46,311 nt of DNA from an uncultured Clostridia bacterium (lineage in GTDB: Bacteria; Bacillota; Clostridia; Lachnospirales; Anaerotignaceae), in assembly GCA_910586765.1 (NCBI GenBank), contig CAJUJJ010000020.1, positions 1 through 46,311 on the forward strand, written 5' to 3'. Shown one piece after another: positions 16,867-26,027 of this stretch. The number at the start of each line of letters is the position of its first letter. Within the stretch, counting starts at the first letter, position 1. A model generated the notes under the pieces. The model had not been told where the DNA came from. It did not search any database and saw only the letters and a program-made list of their open reading frames with translations. Both the position numbers and the translations under genes were made by a program.

Positions 16867-17700
16867 TCCTAATACTTCTGCCATATCTGTAACAAGTACA
16901 AAGGCACTTTTATCAATTTCTGAAACGATTTCTTTTATTTTTACTAATTCATTCGCTGTAAAAACACAAAGTAATATTTCTTTTTCTTCATTTGTATACA
17001 GTCCCCTTCCATAAAAAGCAGTAACACCTCTATCTGCTTGCTCCAGAAGCACATTGGCAATTTCCTGCCATTTTTTAGATATAATAAATGCTCCTTTTGA
17101 AAAAGAACCTCCTTGTAATATGGTATTCACCCATCTACTTGTTAAATACACTGATGCGATAGCATACATACCTTGCTCTATACCAAAAACAGCCATACCC
17201 AGCAATATAATGATACTATCTAATAAAAATATACATTGTGATACCGATATTTTAGGTATCATTTCGTGAATTAATGCCGCTGCTAAATCTGTACCTCCTG
17301 TTGCCCCCATACTACGAAGCACAAGCCCTGCACCAATACCTACAAAAGTTCCTCCAAAAAGACACACCAGTATCAAATCACCTTTATATTCTGGCAAATA
17401 TTCTGCTATAAAAAGTGCTACAGAAAAACCTACACACCCTAACAAAGTACGTCTAAAAAATACTTTACCTATTTTTTTACGTCCCAATATAAGCAATGGC
17501 AAATCCCAAAGTATATTAACAAGCCACAATGGTACAGAAAAACCAAAATTTTGATTTGCAATTTCATTTAATACAATACCCAGTCCTGTCGCTCCTCCTG
17601 CTACAAAACCTGAAGGTGCAAAAAACATTTCTACTCCTGCCGCCATAATCATAACACCTAATAATATATAGACAATCGCTGTGTCATACTGCTTTTGCAA
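16846..17700 (-). CDS. YitT-family membrane protein
   Basis: This is a conserved Firmicutes membrane protein with about five hydrophobic helices in its first 190 residues (LLGVMIMAAGVEMFF onward, with the family-typical GGATGLGIVL). It ends in a soluble DUF2179 domain (about 200-284) containing GVTAFYGRGLYTNEEKEIL. Function is unknown; transport has been proposed for relatives. The TTG at 17700 is favoured over ATG 17718 because AAAGGAAG sits 7 nt before it and inside the longer reading. It follows the tagA-type gene on the same strand. Confidence 0.85.
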   Translation of the reverse strand: MQKQYDTAIVYILLGVMIMAAGVEMFFAPSGFVAGGATGLGIVLNEIANQNFGFSVPLWLVNILWDLPLLILGRKKIGKVFFRRTLLGCVGFSVALFIAEYLPEYKGDLILVCLFGGTFVGIGAGLVLRSMGATGGTDLAAALIHEMIPKISVSQCIFLLDSIIILLGMAVFGIEQGMYAIASVYLTSRWVNTILQGGSFSKGAFIISKKWQEIANVLLEQADRGVTAFYGRGLYTNEEKEILLCVFTANELVKIKEIVSEIDKSAFVLVTDMAEVLGEGFHEI

Positions 17701-17773
17701 TATTACACTTCCTTTCAAGCGTTTTTATTTTCTTCTCCTATTTTTTTGTGTAAAAGTTTATGGCTAAAAATTG

Positions 17774-18499
17774 TTACTTTCTATTTTTTAATACTGTTAA
17801 TGCAAATTTTGGCAATCTCATCATTCTTACAATACGAGAAGGTTGTGTTACAAGGCGGTAAAACCATTCTAATCCCATTTTACAAAATATATCTGGTGCT
17901 CTTTTTATTTTACCAGACATAACATCGAAACTACCCCCTACTCCTATGCCAACTTTTACATTTGTCAAACGAATATTTTCATATATCCATTTTTCTTGTT
18001 TTGGTGAACCAAGCCCTACTAATAGTATTGACGGAGATAATTTTTTTATGTCGTTCAATATTCTTTTTTCTTCTTTTTCATCAAAATAGCCATTATGCCC
18101 CCCTACAATTTTTAAATTGGGGTATTTTTGTTCCATTTTTTTGGCTGCTGCTAATGAAACACCTGGTGCTCCACCAAAAAAATACACAGTATGTTCTGTA
18201 TCTTTTACTTCATCAAATAATTTTTGTACTAAATCATATCCAGCTACTCTTTCTGTTAATTTCTTTTCGCTATATTTTGATGCCCATACTATGCCAATGC
18301 CATCAGGCACTACTAAATCTGCTGACTTTAATATGTTCATCAATTTATCATCATTTTGTGCTTCCATTACAATTTCTGGATTAGGTGTACAAACAATATG
18401 TTGCCCCTTTTCACACAAAAATCCTTTTACTTTTTCTACTGCTTGCTCCATTGTTACAGCATCAAAAGGTACTCCTAATACATAAATGATTTCTCTCAT
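17774..18499 (-). CDS. TagA/WecG-family glycosyltransferase (GT26)
   Basis: Enzymes of this family add N-acetylmannosamine, or a related sugar, to a lipid-linked acceptor in wall teichoic acid or related polymer synthesis. Family marks are visible over 241 residues: TPNPEIVMEA (about 39-48), SADLVVPDGIGIVWA (about 60-74), GLGSPKQEKWI (about 160-170) and GVGGSFDVMSGKIKRAP (about 186-202). It lies 17 nt after the csaB fusion gene, so it is probably the committing sugar transferase of the same polymer locus. Confidence 0.9.
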   Translation of the reverse strand: MREIIYVLGVPFDAVTMEQAVEKVKGFLCEKGQHIVCTPNPEIVMEAQNDDKLMNILKSADLVVPDGIGIVWASKYSEKKLTERVAGYDLVQKLFDEVKDTEHTVYFFGGAPGVSLAAAKKMEQKYPNLKIVGGHNGYFDEKEEKRILNDIKKLSPSILLVGLGSPKQEKWIYENIRLTNVKVGIGVGGSFDVMSGKIKRAPDIFCKMGLEWFYRLVTQPSRIVRMMRLPKFALTVLKNRK

Positions 18500-18516
18500 A
18501 TCACACCTACTTTCTA

Positions 18517-20763
18517 TTACTTTTTACTTTTTTCTAACAATTTTATCAAATATTTTTCATTATAATGTGCTCTTTTTTCCAGTTGTTCTGCTTCTCTATT
18601 CAATATGTCAACATATTTTTGTCTATTTTGTACCATATCCTCTACCATATGCAATGTTTTTTCCATATCGAATTTACCTATTGCTCCTCCAGAAGGCATA
18701 TTTAATTTTTCAAGATAATATTCTATTTTAGGGTCATACACAAAACCAATCAAAGGCACTCTTTGTCTTGCTGCAAATATCAATGTATGCAAACGCATAC
18801 TCAATATAAAATCCATACATTTTATAATGCCCATAATTTCATAAGGAGAATAATTATTTTTCAGCAAATAAGATTTTGTTTTCATACGTTTTTGCACTTT
18901 TTGACTTATTTTAATATCATGAGGTACTTGCATGACAATAAACACAATGGTTTTGTTATACTTTTGTTGTATGGTATCGCAAAGCTGTGCAAATTCATCT
19001 ACAAAACCGTCCATATCTTTCCAATTTCTTACAGACACTCCTACAAAATTTTTGTCTGTAGGAACGCCTGCCTTTTTCAGCAATTCCATTCCTTGTTGTT
19101 TTGTAATACTATCCATAGTAAATACTGGGTCGGCCGTTACAAAACATTTTCTTTCTTCTACTCCCATCGCTTTTAGTTCTGCATAGGAATTTGCTTCTCT
19201 TAATGTAATTAAATCTGCTTTATTTACAACCATTTTTACAATACGTCTATTTTTTTCTCTGGACACTGGGCCAATACCATTGGCATAAAGCATAACTTTT
19301 TTGCCCATAATACGTGCTGCCAATATAATAGACAAATAATACATAAGAGAACGTGTGCTTGTACTATCCTGCAAAAGAGAGCCTCCTCCGCTTAAAAGCA
19401 CATCACATTTTTTAATTGCTTTCAATACTTCTCTAATACTAAAGCGATATACCACGTCCATATGATATTTTGCTTTTGTTTCCTCTGGCTTATTTGACAA
19501 CACTGTAATATGATAATTTTCTCCCAATGCTTGTATATTTTTGTGCATAGACAATAATATTGCCTCATCACCTGCATTATTAAAGCCATAATAGCCTGAA
19601 AGTATTACATTATATTGTTTTTGGTGATTTGCTTTCCAAGCTGCATCATATGCCTCAATACAGTGCATTGCCATAGTGGTAACAGAATAATACTCAAATA
19701 TAACATTTCTTCCATAAAGCCCTACTTGCTGTCTTTGTTCTGGTGTCATTTGGTTAAAGGCATACACTACATCTTTGTAAAGCCTTTCTTCTGTAGAATA
19801 TTCACAGCCTCTACAACAGAAATTATTTTCTCTTGCCATTTCTAATTTATTTTGTTCAAATATGCCAATATAGCCCTCATTTCCTGCTACAATAACTGTT
19901 TTTCCTCCAGCCATTGCTTCTAATGCTGCACGGCTTACCCCTACAAATACCGTTGCAACAGAAATCAATTCATTGATGTCTGTTCTTGCTCCTGTCATCA
20001 TAATACATTTTTTGTTGCCGTCTATTTTTTTGTTTTGTTCCTGTGCTTTTTGATTTAATTCATCAAACACATCTCCGCCACCTACAATCAATATTCTTAT
20101 ACCTTTTACTGCTTGTGCAATACGAGGTGCAATTTCAATCAACTGTCTTGCTACTAATGCTCTGCTTTCGTCCATTCTACTGACATACACTAATGTAGGC
20201 TCATTTTCTGCTATGTCAAATTCTTTTCTGATATTTTTTCCATCTGTTTCTGGAGAAAATTTATTTGTATCAATGCCATTGATTGTAACAAATATATTTT
20301 CATAATGTACTTTATAATTTTGAATAAGATATTGCCTAATATCATCACTTACTGCAATTACTTTTTGTCCCCAGTTTGTAAGATATTTTAATCCCATACC
20401 TGTATAAAATACCCAGTGTGCTGATGTTACAAATGTAATACCATATTTTTTATGCAGAAAGCCACATATAAATCCAGGTATTCTAGCGTGAGAATGTATA
20501 ATATCTACATTTTCATTTTCTATAATACGGCGAAGTAAAAAATAAGATTTTATCATTTTAAATACATTTCTTTGGTTCATAGGCACTCTATAATGCACAA
20601 TGCCATATTCTTTTAATTCTTTTTCATACACACCGCCGTTTGATGCTACTATAATTTTATAGCCTAATTTTTTTAACTCTTTTGAAAGCTCTACCACGTG
20701 GGTTTCTGCACCGCCTATTTCCAGCCCCATCAGCGTCATCAGTATTGTATATTTCTTTGCCAT
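18517..20763 (-). CDS. csaB: GT4 glycosyltransferase fused to CsaB-type pyruvyl transferase
   Basis: The 748-residue protein joins two enzymes. Residues 1 to about 370 are a GT-B glycosyltransferase of family 4 type, with GGAETHVVEL, DIIHSHARIPGF, YVSRMDESRA and VSRAALEAMAGGKTVIV. Residues from about 384 to the end are a polysaccharide pyruvyl transferase of the CsaB group, with ILSGYYGFNNAGDEAIL, LSGGGSLLQDSTSTRS, YANGIGP and RLHTLIFA. CsaB adds pyruvate ketals to secondary cell-wall polymers, making the ligand for SLH domains. CsaB is usually a separate protein of about 360 residues. No stop or frameshift lies between the halves. AAGGCGGGG precedes the ATG. Confidence 0.9.
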   Translation of the reverse strand: MAKKYTILMTLMGLEIGGAETHVVELSKELKKLGYKIIVASNGGVYEKELKEYGIVHYRVPMNQRNVFKMIKSYFLLRRIIENENVDIIHSHARIPGFICGFLHKKYGITFVTSAHWVFYTGMGLKYLTNWGQKVIAVSDDIRQYLIQNYKVHYENIFVTINGIDTNKFSPETDGKNIRKEFDIAENEPTLVYVSRMDESRALVARQLIEIAPRIAQAVKGIRILIVGGGDVFDELNQKAQEQNKKIDGNKKCIMMTGARTDINELISVATVFVGVSRAALEAMAGGKTVIVAGNEGYIGIFEQNKLEMARENNFCCRGCEYSTEERLYKDVVYAFNQMTPEQRQQVGLYGRNVIFEYYSVTTMAMHCIEAYDAAWKANHQKQYNVILSGYYGFNNAGDEAILLSMHKNIQALGENYHITVLSNKPEETKAKYHMDVVYRFSIREVLKAIKKCDVLLSGGGSLLQDSTSTRSLMYYLSIILAARIMGKKVMLYANGIGPVSREKNRRIVKMVVNKADLITLREANSYAELKAMGVEERKCFVTADPVFTMDSITKQQGMELLKKAGVPTDKNFVGVSVRNWKDMDGFVDEFAQLCDTIQQKYNKTIVFIVMQVPHDIKISQKVQKRMKTKSYLLKNNYSPYEIMGIIKCMDFILSMRLHTLIFAARQRVPLIGFVYDPKIEYYLEKLNMPSGGAIGKFDMEKTLHMVEDMVQNRQKYVDILNREAEQLEKRAHYNEKYLIKLLEKSKK

Positions 20764-20778
20764 AGTTTCCCCGCCTTT

Positions 20779-21273
20779 TTATACTAAAAAGTCTTTTATT
20801 CTGCCCTCTGCTTCAAAATATTTTGTCATAAATTTTCTATCAGATTCTCTCACTAATTCATATGTTTTATTTATAAAACAACCATTTTCTGTTACAGTTC
20901 CCTCTCCCATTACTGTCACAATTAAATTAATTCTATTTTGTACAGTACCTGTTCTATATATGCCATCATTGCACAATATAGGTTCTGTTGCTTGTTCACT
21001 TTCTACTTTTACAATTTTACCTATACTATTTCCTGATGTTTTGTCATACAGTTCATCGCCTTCTCTTACATTTTGTAAAGCATATTCTCTTACTCTTTTG
21101 ATTTCCACTGTATAAGTTACTGGCTGTAATTCTGCTGTTCCACCTGTTTTATTTAATACACCAAATTTATAATACGCACCTGCTGCTATTACCAAAGCAA
21201 TGATAATAACACAAAAGTCAATAAAATTTACTCTTTTAAACAGTTTTGATTTATTATTTTTATTCTCTTTCAA
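20779..21273 (-). CDS. DUF4330-type membrane-anchored protein (copy 2)
   Basis: The 164-residue protein has a short basic cytoplasmic start, one membrane segment (about 14-32, FIDFCVIIIALVIAAGAYY) and an outer beta-rich domain with GDELYDKTSGNSIGKIVKVE. This matches the DUF4330 pattern often seen beside surface-polymer genes. Function is unknown. It lies 18 nt after its paralogue and just before the csaB fusion gene. AGGGGG stands before the ATG. Confidence 0.75.
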   Translation of the reverse strand: MKENKNNKSKLFKRVNFIDFCVIIIALVIAAGAYYKFGVLNKTGGTAELQPVTYTVEIKRVREYALQNVREGDELYDKTSGNSIGKIVKVESEQATEPILCNDGIYRTGTVQNRINLIVTVMGEGTVTENGCFINKTYELVRESDRKFMTKYFEAEGRIKDFLV

Positions 21274-21291
21274 AAAAATACCCCCTTTACA

Positions 21292-21792
21292 TTATCTACC
21301 TATTGTCAATATATATCCTCTACCAGCATATCCATTGCCTTTTACAGAAACATCTTTCCCTGCTTTTACAATATAGCCTCCATCTACTTTAAAATTTGCA
21401 CCATCTTCCACTACATTTGCTTCTACTACAAGTATTACTGTTTCTTTTCCTTCCAATGTACTTTCTATAATATTACCATTTATTTTATCTTCTCCTAGTC
21501 TAACACTTGGCCTTGCTTCTACTGATGTAATTACTCCCATATTATAATTTTTTACATTGTCTGTAATGCTATCTCCCACTTTAATATGCTGTGAAAATCC
21601 TTCAGGACATTCATTTAGTTCCAAAGAATATCTTAATAGCTGTGTTTCCATTGCTTTTGTTCTATGTGTAAAAGCATATATTCCTCCCGCTATTGCTATC
21701 ACAACAACTACTATAACAATATCAAAAACATTAAACTTTCTCTTTTTCTCTGTTCTTTCTGCTCTCTCTGTTCTTTCCATTCTTTCTGCCAT
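21292..21792 (-). CDS. DUF4330-type membrane-anchored protein (copy 1)
   Basis: This is a 166-residue paralogue of the following gene: an Arg/Glu-rich N-terminus with repeated ERTER-like units, one membrane segment (FDIVIVVVVIAIAGGIYAF) and an outer domain with VGDSITDNVKNYNMGVITSVEA that aligns with the same part of copy 2. The ATG at 21792 follows AAAGGG at good spacing, and that site overlaps the stop of the upstream glycosyltransferase. The function is unknown. The tandem pair may act as partners in the export or modification machinery of this locus, by inference from position. Confidence 0.75.
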   Translation of the reverse strand: MAERMERTERAERTEKKRKFNVFDIVIVVVVIAIAGGIYAFTHRTKAMETQLLRYSLELNECPEGFSQHIKVGDSITDNVKNYNMGVITSVEARPSVRLGEDKINGNIIESTLEGKETVILVVEANVVEDGANFKVDGGYIVKAGKDVSVKGNGYAGRGYILTIGR

Positions 21793-21797
21793 AGTAT

Positions 21798-22922
21798 TCA
21801 CCCTTTCTTTTCAAAAAGCCCTTCATACACCTTTTCTATATTTCTGGCATATGTTTTTGCTGTAAATTTTTTCTGAAATATTTCTTTTGATTTATTTTGC
21901 ATAGACTGATATACTTCTTTTTCTTCTATTATCTTTTTTAAGTATTTTACAAAATCATTTGTATTTTGGCTTTCAAACAAATAACCATTTTCACCATGTA
22001 TAATGACACCAGGATTTCCTCCATAATTACTTACTACAGCAGGAATACCTAAGCTCATTCCCTCCAAAAGTGCAAGGCTAGTTGCTTCTGTGCCATAAGA
22101 AGCATTTACCTGCAAATCCAATACACTCAAAAAAGGTTTGACATCTGTTATAAATCCTACAAACACTACTACATCTTCCAGATTTTTTTGTTTTACACTC
22201 TTTTTCAACTGTTCCTGCATATCTCCTGTACCAGCAATTAATACTTTAATATTTCTACCTTCTTTTTTGAGTTGTTCTGCCGCTTCTATCAAATATTTAT
22301 GTCCTTTTACAGCATCTAATCTTGCTAATATCCCTATTACAAAATCATTTTCTGATATGCCATACTCTTTTTTAGTTTGTGCAATCTGTTCTGGTGATGC
22401 CTTTTCTACTTGCTCTACTCCATTTAATATGACTTTTATTTTATGAGGAGAAATACCCCCATCTGTTAAATTTTGTTTTGCAGCTTCTGCTACTGCAATA
22501 ATATCATCTGCTAAAAATTCATTGATATATTTATTTGCTATTTTTCCTATCCCTTTTTTTATACGTGGGCTTACTGGAAATACGGAATGTCTTGTATACA
22601 CAACTTTTTTCCCACACATTCTTCCACATATTCTACCCGTAATTGTGCCGTGTGTGTGTACAACATCTGGTTTTTCCCTTTTTATAATTTTATTTAATTT
22701 TTGTATTGCTTTCCAATCAAATGATTTATCTGCAATACCATCTACTTCTATTACTCTCGTTTTTAATTTTTCAATTTCCGCTTTTAAAAGGCTGCCTTTT
22801 GGTACTACTACTTTTACTGCAAATTTTTTTCTGTCATAATATTTCAAAAAATTTAAAAGACATCTGCCTGCACCGCCTATGTTACTATCACTAATGATAT
22901 TTAATATTTTTATCATAGACAT
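21798..22922 (-). CDS. GT4-family glycosyltransferase
   Basis: The 374-residue glycosyltransferase is a retaining GT-B enzyme. It has the N-terminal donor-site loop NIGGAGRCLLNF, the segment PDVVHTHGTITGRICG, the C-terminal domain start FVIGILARLDAVKGH and the nucleotide-sugar motif TEATSLALLEGMSLGIPAVVS. The ATG at 22922 overlaps the stop of the ligase-like gene by one base, with GGAGG upstream. A longer frame from 22982 would overlap the previous gene. It probably adds a sugar to the lipid-linked cell-wall polymer made by this cluster. Confidence 0.9.
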   Translation of the reverse strand: MSMIKILNIISDSNIGGAGRCLLNFLKYYDRKKFAVKVVVPKGSLLKAEIEKLKTRVIEVDGIADKSFDWKAIQKLNKIIKREKPDVVHTHGTITGRICGRMCGKKVVYTRHSVFPVSPRIKKGIGKIANKYINEFLADDIIAVAEAAKQNLTDGGISPHKIKVILNGVEQVEKASPEQIAQTKKEYGISENDFVIGILARLDAVKGHKYLIEAAEQLKKEGRNIKVLIAGTGDMQEQLKKSVKQKNLEDVVVFVGFITDVKPFLSVLDLQVNASYGTEATSLALLEGMSLGIPAVVSNYGGNPGVIIHGENGYLFESQNTNDFVKYLKKIIEEKEVYQSMQNKSKEIFQKKFTAKTYARNIEKVYEGLFEKKG

Positions 22923-24334
22923 CAATCCTCCTTCAATCTTGTCATTTTTGTTAATATCATGCCAAATGCAATACATACCCAAAACAACAACATTACTCTA
23001 TAATTATAAAATGTATAATCTGACATACTTTGCACTAAAAATCCTGTCACTGCGGATATTGCTGCAATCAAAAGCATTTTATTTTCTTTTTTTGTTTCTC
23101 GTGACAATGCCCCACAAGTCATTCTATAATACTGTATTATCAATATTACAAATATAATTAGTTCTACGATACCTGCGTCACATACTATCTGTAAAAATAA
23201 ATTGTGAGAATGAGGTGCACTGATACTATTATACGCATAAAGAGGATACACTCGATTAAATGCCTCTGTTCCTGGCCCTATGCCGCAAAGCCAATAATCT
23301 TTTAACATAGCAATACTGCCTAACCATATATATACTCTATAACTTGTAGAGGAGTCTGCCATATTACCTATACTTAAAAATCGATTGATTATGGTTTCTG
23401 GCAGCACAAAAGGCAGCATTAAAAGCACCACAATACCTAAAAATATAAATCTTCTGTCCCAAAGCACCAAAAATACGGCAATCGCTGCCATAATACCTAT
23501 ATAACAGCCTCTGGAGTATGTCAGCACAAGACAAAGCATCATAATACCTGCACATACTGCAAAAAATATTCTATTAAACCAAGATTTACTATTGATACAA
23601 AAAGCAGCTGCAAAAGGCAGCACTATTAAAAAATACTCTCCCAATACATTTGGGTTTTCTAATGTAGAATATACACGAAAACTAATTGTTTCAAACATAT
23701 CTACATCATGCCAAACACCGCTAAATTTGCTCGGAAACATATATTGATAAAATCCATAAAATGAAACCAATACCCCTACACAAATAAAAAAGAACAATAT
23801 CACATTCAGTTGTTTTTTTGTTTCAATAGCATTAGAGAGCACTATGGAAAACAATATAAAGCAAACTGTAAGCACTCCCCCTAAAAAACTCGCTTGTTTT
23901 GCTAAAGAGGTTAATGTTGCAAATAAGTACACAAAAGCATAATAATAAATATAACGGTTTACTGAAAAATAATTCATTTTACGCTTTCTGTCATACAAAA
24001 AAGATAAAAACAGTGAACCAAATCCAGCTAATACAAATGCAAGTACAAGCATAGTAGGCAATATTGGTGCAAGTAATACCGCAGCACCACACCACAAATA
24101 TGACATTTTAAATATACTGTTTACAAACAACTTATTCAAATGCAGTTTATAAAATATTTTGCTTAACGCCCTGCGTATCCCCCAAAATATTCTGAAAAAT
24201 ATACTATTTCTTGCTACTATTTTTTTATCATCTTTTTTTAAAAACCACTTTACAATACAACTGCTTTGAAATTGTTTAGAACACCAATTTGATACAATCC
24301 ATATTGCGTGTAAAAAATGACTTCCTTCTATCAT
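22922..24334 (-). CDS. O-antigen ligase/polymerase-like membrane protein
   Basis: The 470-residue integral membrane protein has about ten hydrophobic helices and the Wzy_C/WaaL-type core: YSRGCYIGIMAAI, the large outer loop with LCGIGPGTEAFNRVYPLYAY, and SAPHSHNLFLQI carrying the conserved His. Such proteins polymerise or transfer lipid-linked glycans outside the membrane. In this locus it may join the polymer to a wall or protein acceptor. It begins 1 nt after the murJ stop, with AGGAG before the ATG, and is translationally linked to the next glycosyltransferase. Confidence 0.85.
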   Translation of the reverse strand: MIEGSHFLHAIWIVSNWCSKQFQSSCIVKWFLKKDDKKIVARNSIFFRIFWGIRRALSKIFYKLHLNKLFVNSIFKMSYLWCGAAVLLAPILPTMLVLAFVLAGFGSLFLSFLYDRKRKMNYFSVNRYIYYYAFVYLFATLTSLAKQASFLGGVLTVCFILFSIVLSNAIETKKQLNVILFFFICVGVLVSFYGFYQYMFPSKFSGVWHDVDMFETISFRVYSTLENPNVLGEYFLIVLPFAAAFCINSKSWFNRIFFAVCAGIMMLCLVLTYSRGCYIGIMAAIAVFLVLWDRRFIFLGIVVLLMLPFVLPETIINRFLSIGNMADSSTSYRVYIWLGSIAMLKDYWLCGIGPGTEAFNRVYPLYAYNSISAPHSHNLFLQIVCDAGIVELIIFVILIIQYYRMTCGALSRETKKENKMLLIAAISAVTGFLVQSMSDYTFYNYRVMLLFWVCIAFGMILTKMTRLKED

Positions 24335-24335
24335 T

Positions 24336-25907
24336 TCATTTCTCCTTTCTTTTTTTGAGCATTTCTACTGCTTGTTTGGTTTCTGTAACACCTAAAATAT
24401 AACAAACAGCAATATATACCACAACACCTGCTGCTACAGGTACTGCAACGACAATAATATTTGCTATCAGTCCTTTTATAGTTAACTGCATCATACCATT
24501 TCTGCAAAGTATTGTAATAATTGTCATAACAACAGCAGAGCAACTCATTTTTAATAAATCAATTATCATTTCTTTTGATATTAAATTTTGATATTCTTTT
24601 TGTAGTGGCACAAACAAAAATATTGCGGAAATAATAGAAGAAATTGCAGATGCCAATGCCAATCCTCCTACATTCATTTTTTTAACAAGCAATATACAAA
24701 ATAAAATATTTACTGCAATAGACACTAGCCCAGAATAAAAAGGCGTTTTTCCATCTTGTTTAGCATAAAATACTCTACTTAATATATTTTGTATACCAAA
24801 ACCTAACATACCTAATGAAAAGAAAAATAGTGCTTGTGCTGTTTTTTGTGTTGCAAAGCTGTCAAAATTTCCTCTCTCATACATCAATTTTACAATAGGT
24901 TCACTTAATACCATAAGCCCCATCATCATAGGTATCAGCAAAAATAGCATACTTCTCAATGTCACACGTACTGTTTCTCCTAAATCTCTTTGAGCATTGT
25001 TTGTTGTTAATCTTGCCATTTTAGGAAATATTACATTTGCTATAGAAAGTACAAATACTCCCACAATAATCGTATACAATGTATTTGCATATTCTATTGT
25101 AGTAATTGCTGCATCTTCATATCCCTCAAAATGGATATGTGATGCAAATTTTGTATTGATTACTATGTTAATAGGTTGTATCCATGTACTCACCATAACA
25201 GGCAGCATAAGAAGCATTATTTTTTTCATACCTTCTTTTTTAAAATGAATATCTATTTGATAGCGATACCCTTTTTTATATAAAGCAGGTATTTGTATTA
25301 CTGCCTGCATTGCCCAGCCAATCAAAAATGCGATTGTTAAGCCTTCTATACCAAATTTATCATTTAAAAACAAATAATAAAATATAATCACTGCATTAGA
25401 AACAATACTCATTGCTGCTGGTATTGTAAATTCTTCTAATGACTGCAATATTCCTACAAACGAAAATGCTGCTCCTGTAAATATGACTGTTGGAAACAGT
25501 ATTCTCAAAAAATGTACACAAATTTGTGCTGTTTGTTCTGACATACCATCTGCAAAAAGCCATGTGATAGGCTCTGCAAATACAATGCCCGCTATCGTCA
25601 TAATACAAGTTACCAAAACTATCATTGTAATAAATGTATTTGACAAACGAAATGCTTCTTGCTTTCCTTTTTTTTCTAAATATTCATTAAATATTGGTAT
25701 AAAACTAGCTGAAATGGCTGAGGCAAACACAGCATCGAAAAATGTTCTAGGTATTCTACTTGCTGTCATAAATGCTGCTGCTTGTGCTGTAACAGAATAA
25801 TTTGCTGCTAAAAGCTGTTCTCTCACAAGTCCTAGCACTTTTCCCACTAATGTAATTATCATCATATAACTGACAGCTTTTATGGTACTGTTTTCTGTTT
25901 GCTCCAT
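24336..25907 (-). CDS. murJ: MurJ/MviN-type lipid flippase
   Basis: MurJ flips lipid-linked cell-wall precursors across the membrane. The 523-residue protein has about fourteen membrane helices and the family N-terminus LVGKVLGLVREQLLAANYSV, then ASRIPRTFFDAVFASAISASFIPIF. The ATG at 25907 has AAGGAG at correct spacing; the longer frame adds a Lys-rich tail without a ribosome site. Being inside a polymer cluster, it might serve that polymer rather than peptidoglycan. Sequence alone cannot separate MurJ from a Wzx-like role. Confidence 0.88.
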   Translation of the reverse strand: MEQTENSTIKAVSYMMIITLVGKVLGLVREQLLAANYSVTAQAAAFMTASRIPRTFFDAVFASAISASFIPIFNEYLEKKGKQEAFRLSNTFITMIVLVTCIMTIAGIVFAEPITWLFADGMSEQTAQICVHFLRILFPTVIFTGAAFSFVGILQSLEEFTIPAAMSIVSNAVIIFYYLFLNDKFGIEGLTIAFLIGWAMQAVIQIPALYKKGYRYQIDIHFKKEGMKKIMLLMLPVMVSTWIQPINIVINTKFASHIHFEGYEDAAITTIEYANTLYTIIVGVFVLSIANVIFPKMARLTTNNAQRDLGETVRVTLRSMLFLLIPMMMGLMVLSEPIVKLMYERGNFDSFATQKTAQALFFFSLGMLGFGIQNILSRVFYAKQDGKTPFYSGLVSIAVNILFCILLVKKMNVGGLALASAISSIISAIFLFVPLQKEYQNLISKEMIIDLLKMSCSAVVMTIITILCRNGMMQLTIKGLIANIIVVAVPVAAGVVVYIAVCYILGVTETKQAVEMLKKRKEK

Positions 25908-25941
25908 TTTTTTCTCCTTACTCTTTTTGTTTATAACGTAC

Positions 25942-25972
25942 AATATGGGCTGAGAATATCTCCGCCCATATT
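25942..25972. terminator. Hairpin between the glycosidase and murJ genes
   Basis: The 9-bp perfect stem AATATGGGC/GCCCATATT has no clear T-run on either side. It may attenuate or protect transcripts passing from the exoprotein gene to murJ. Confidence 0.5.
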
Positions 25973-26027
25973 ATACTACCCCAAAAATATCCATTTTACA
26001 ACAGAAATCATAAACTTTACTGCTTGT

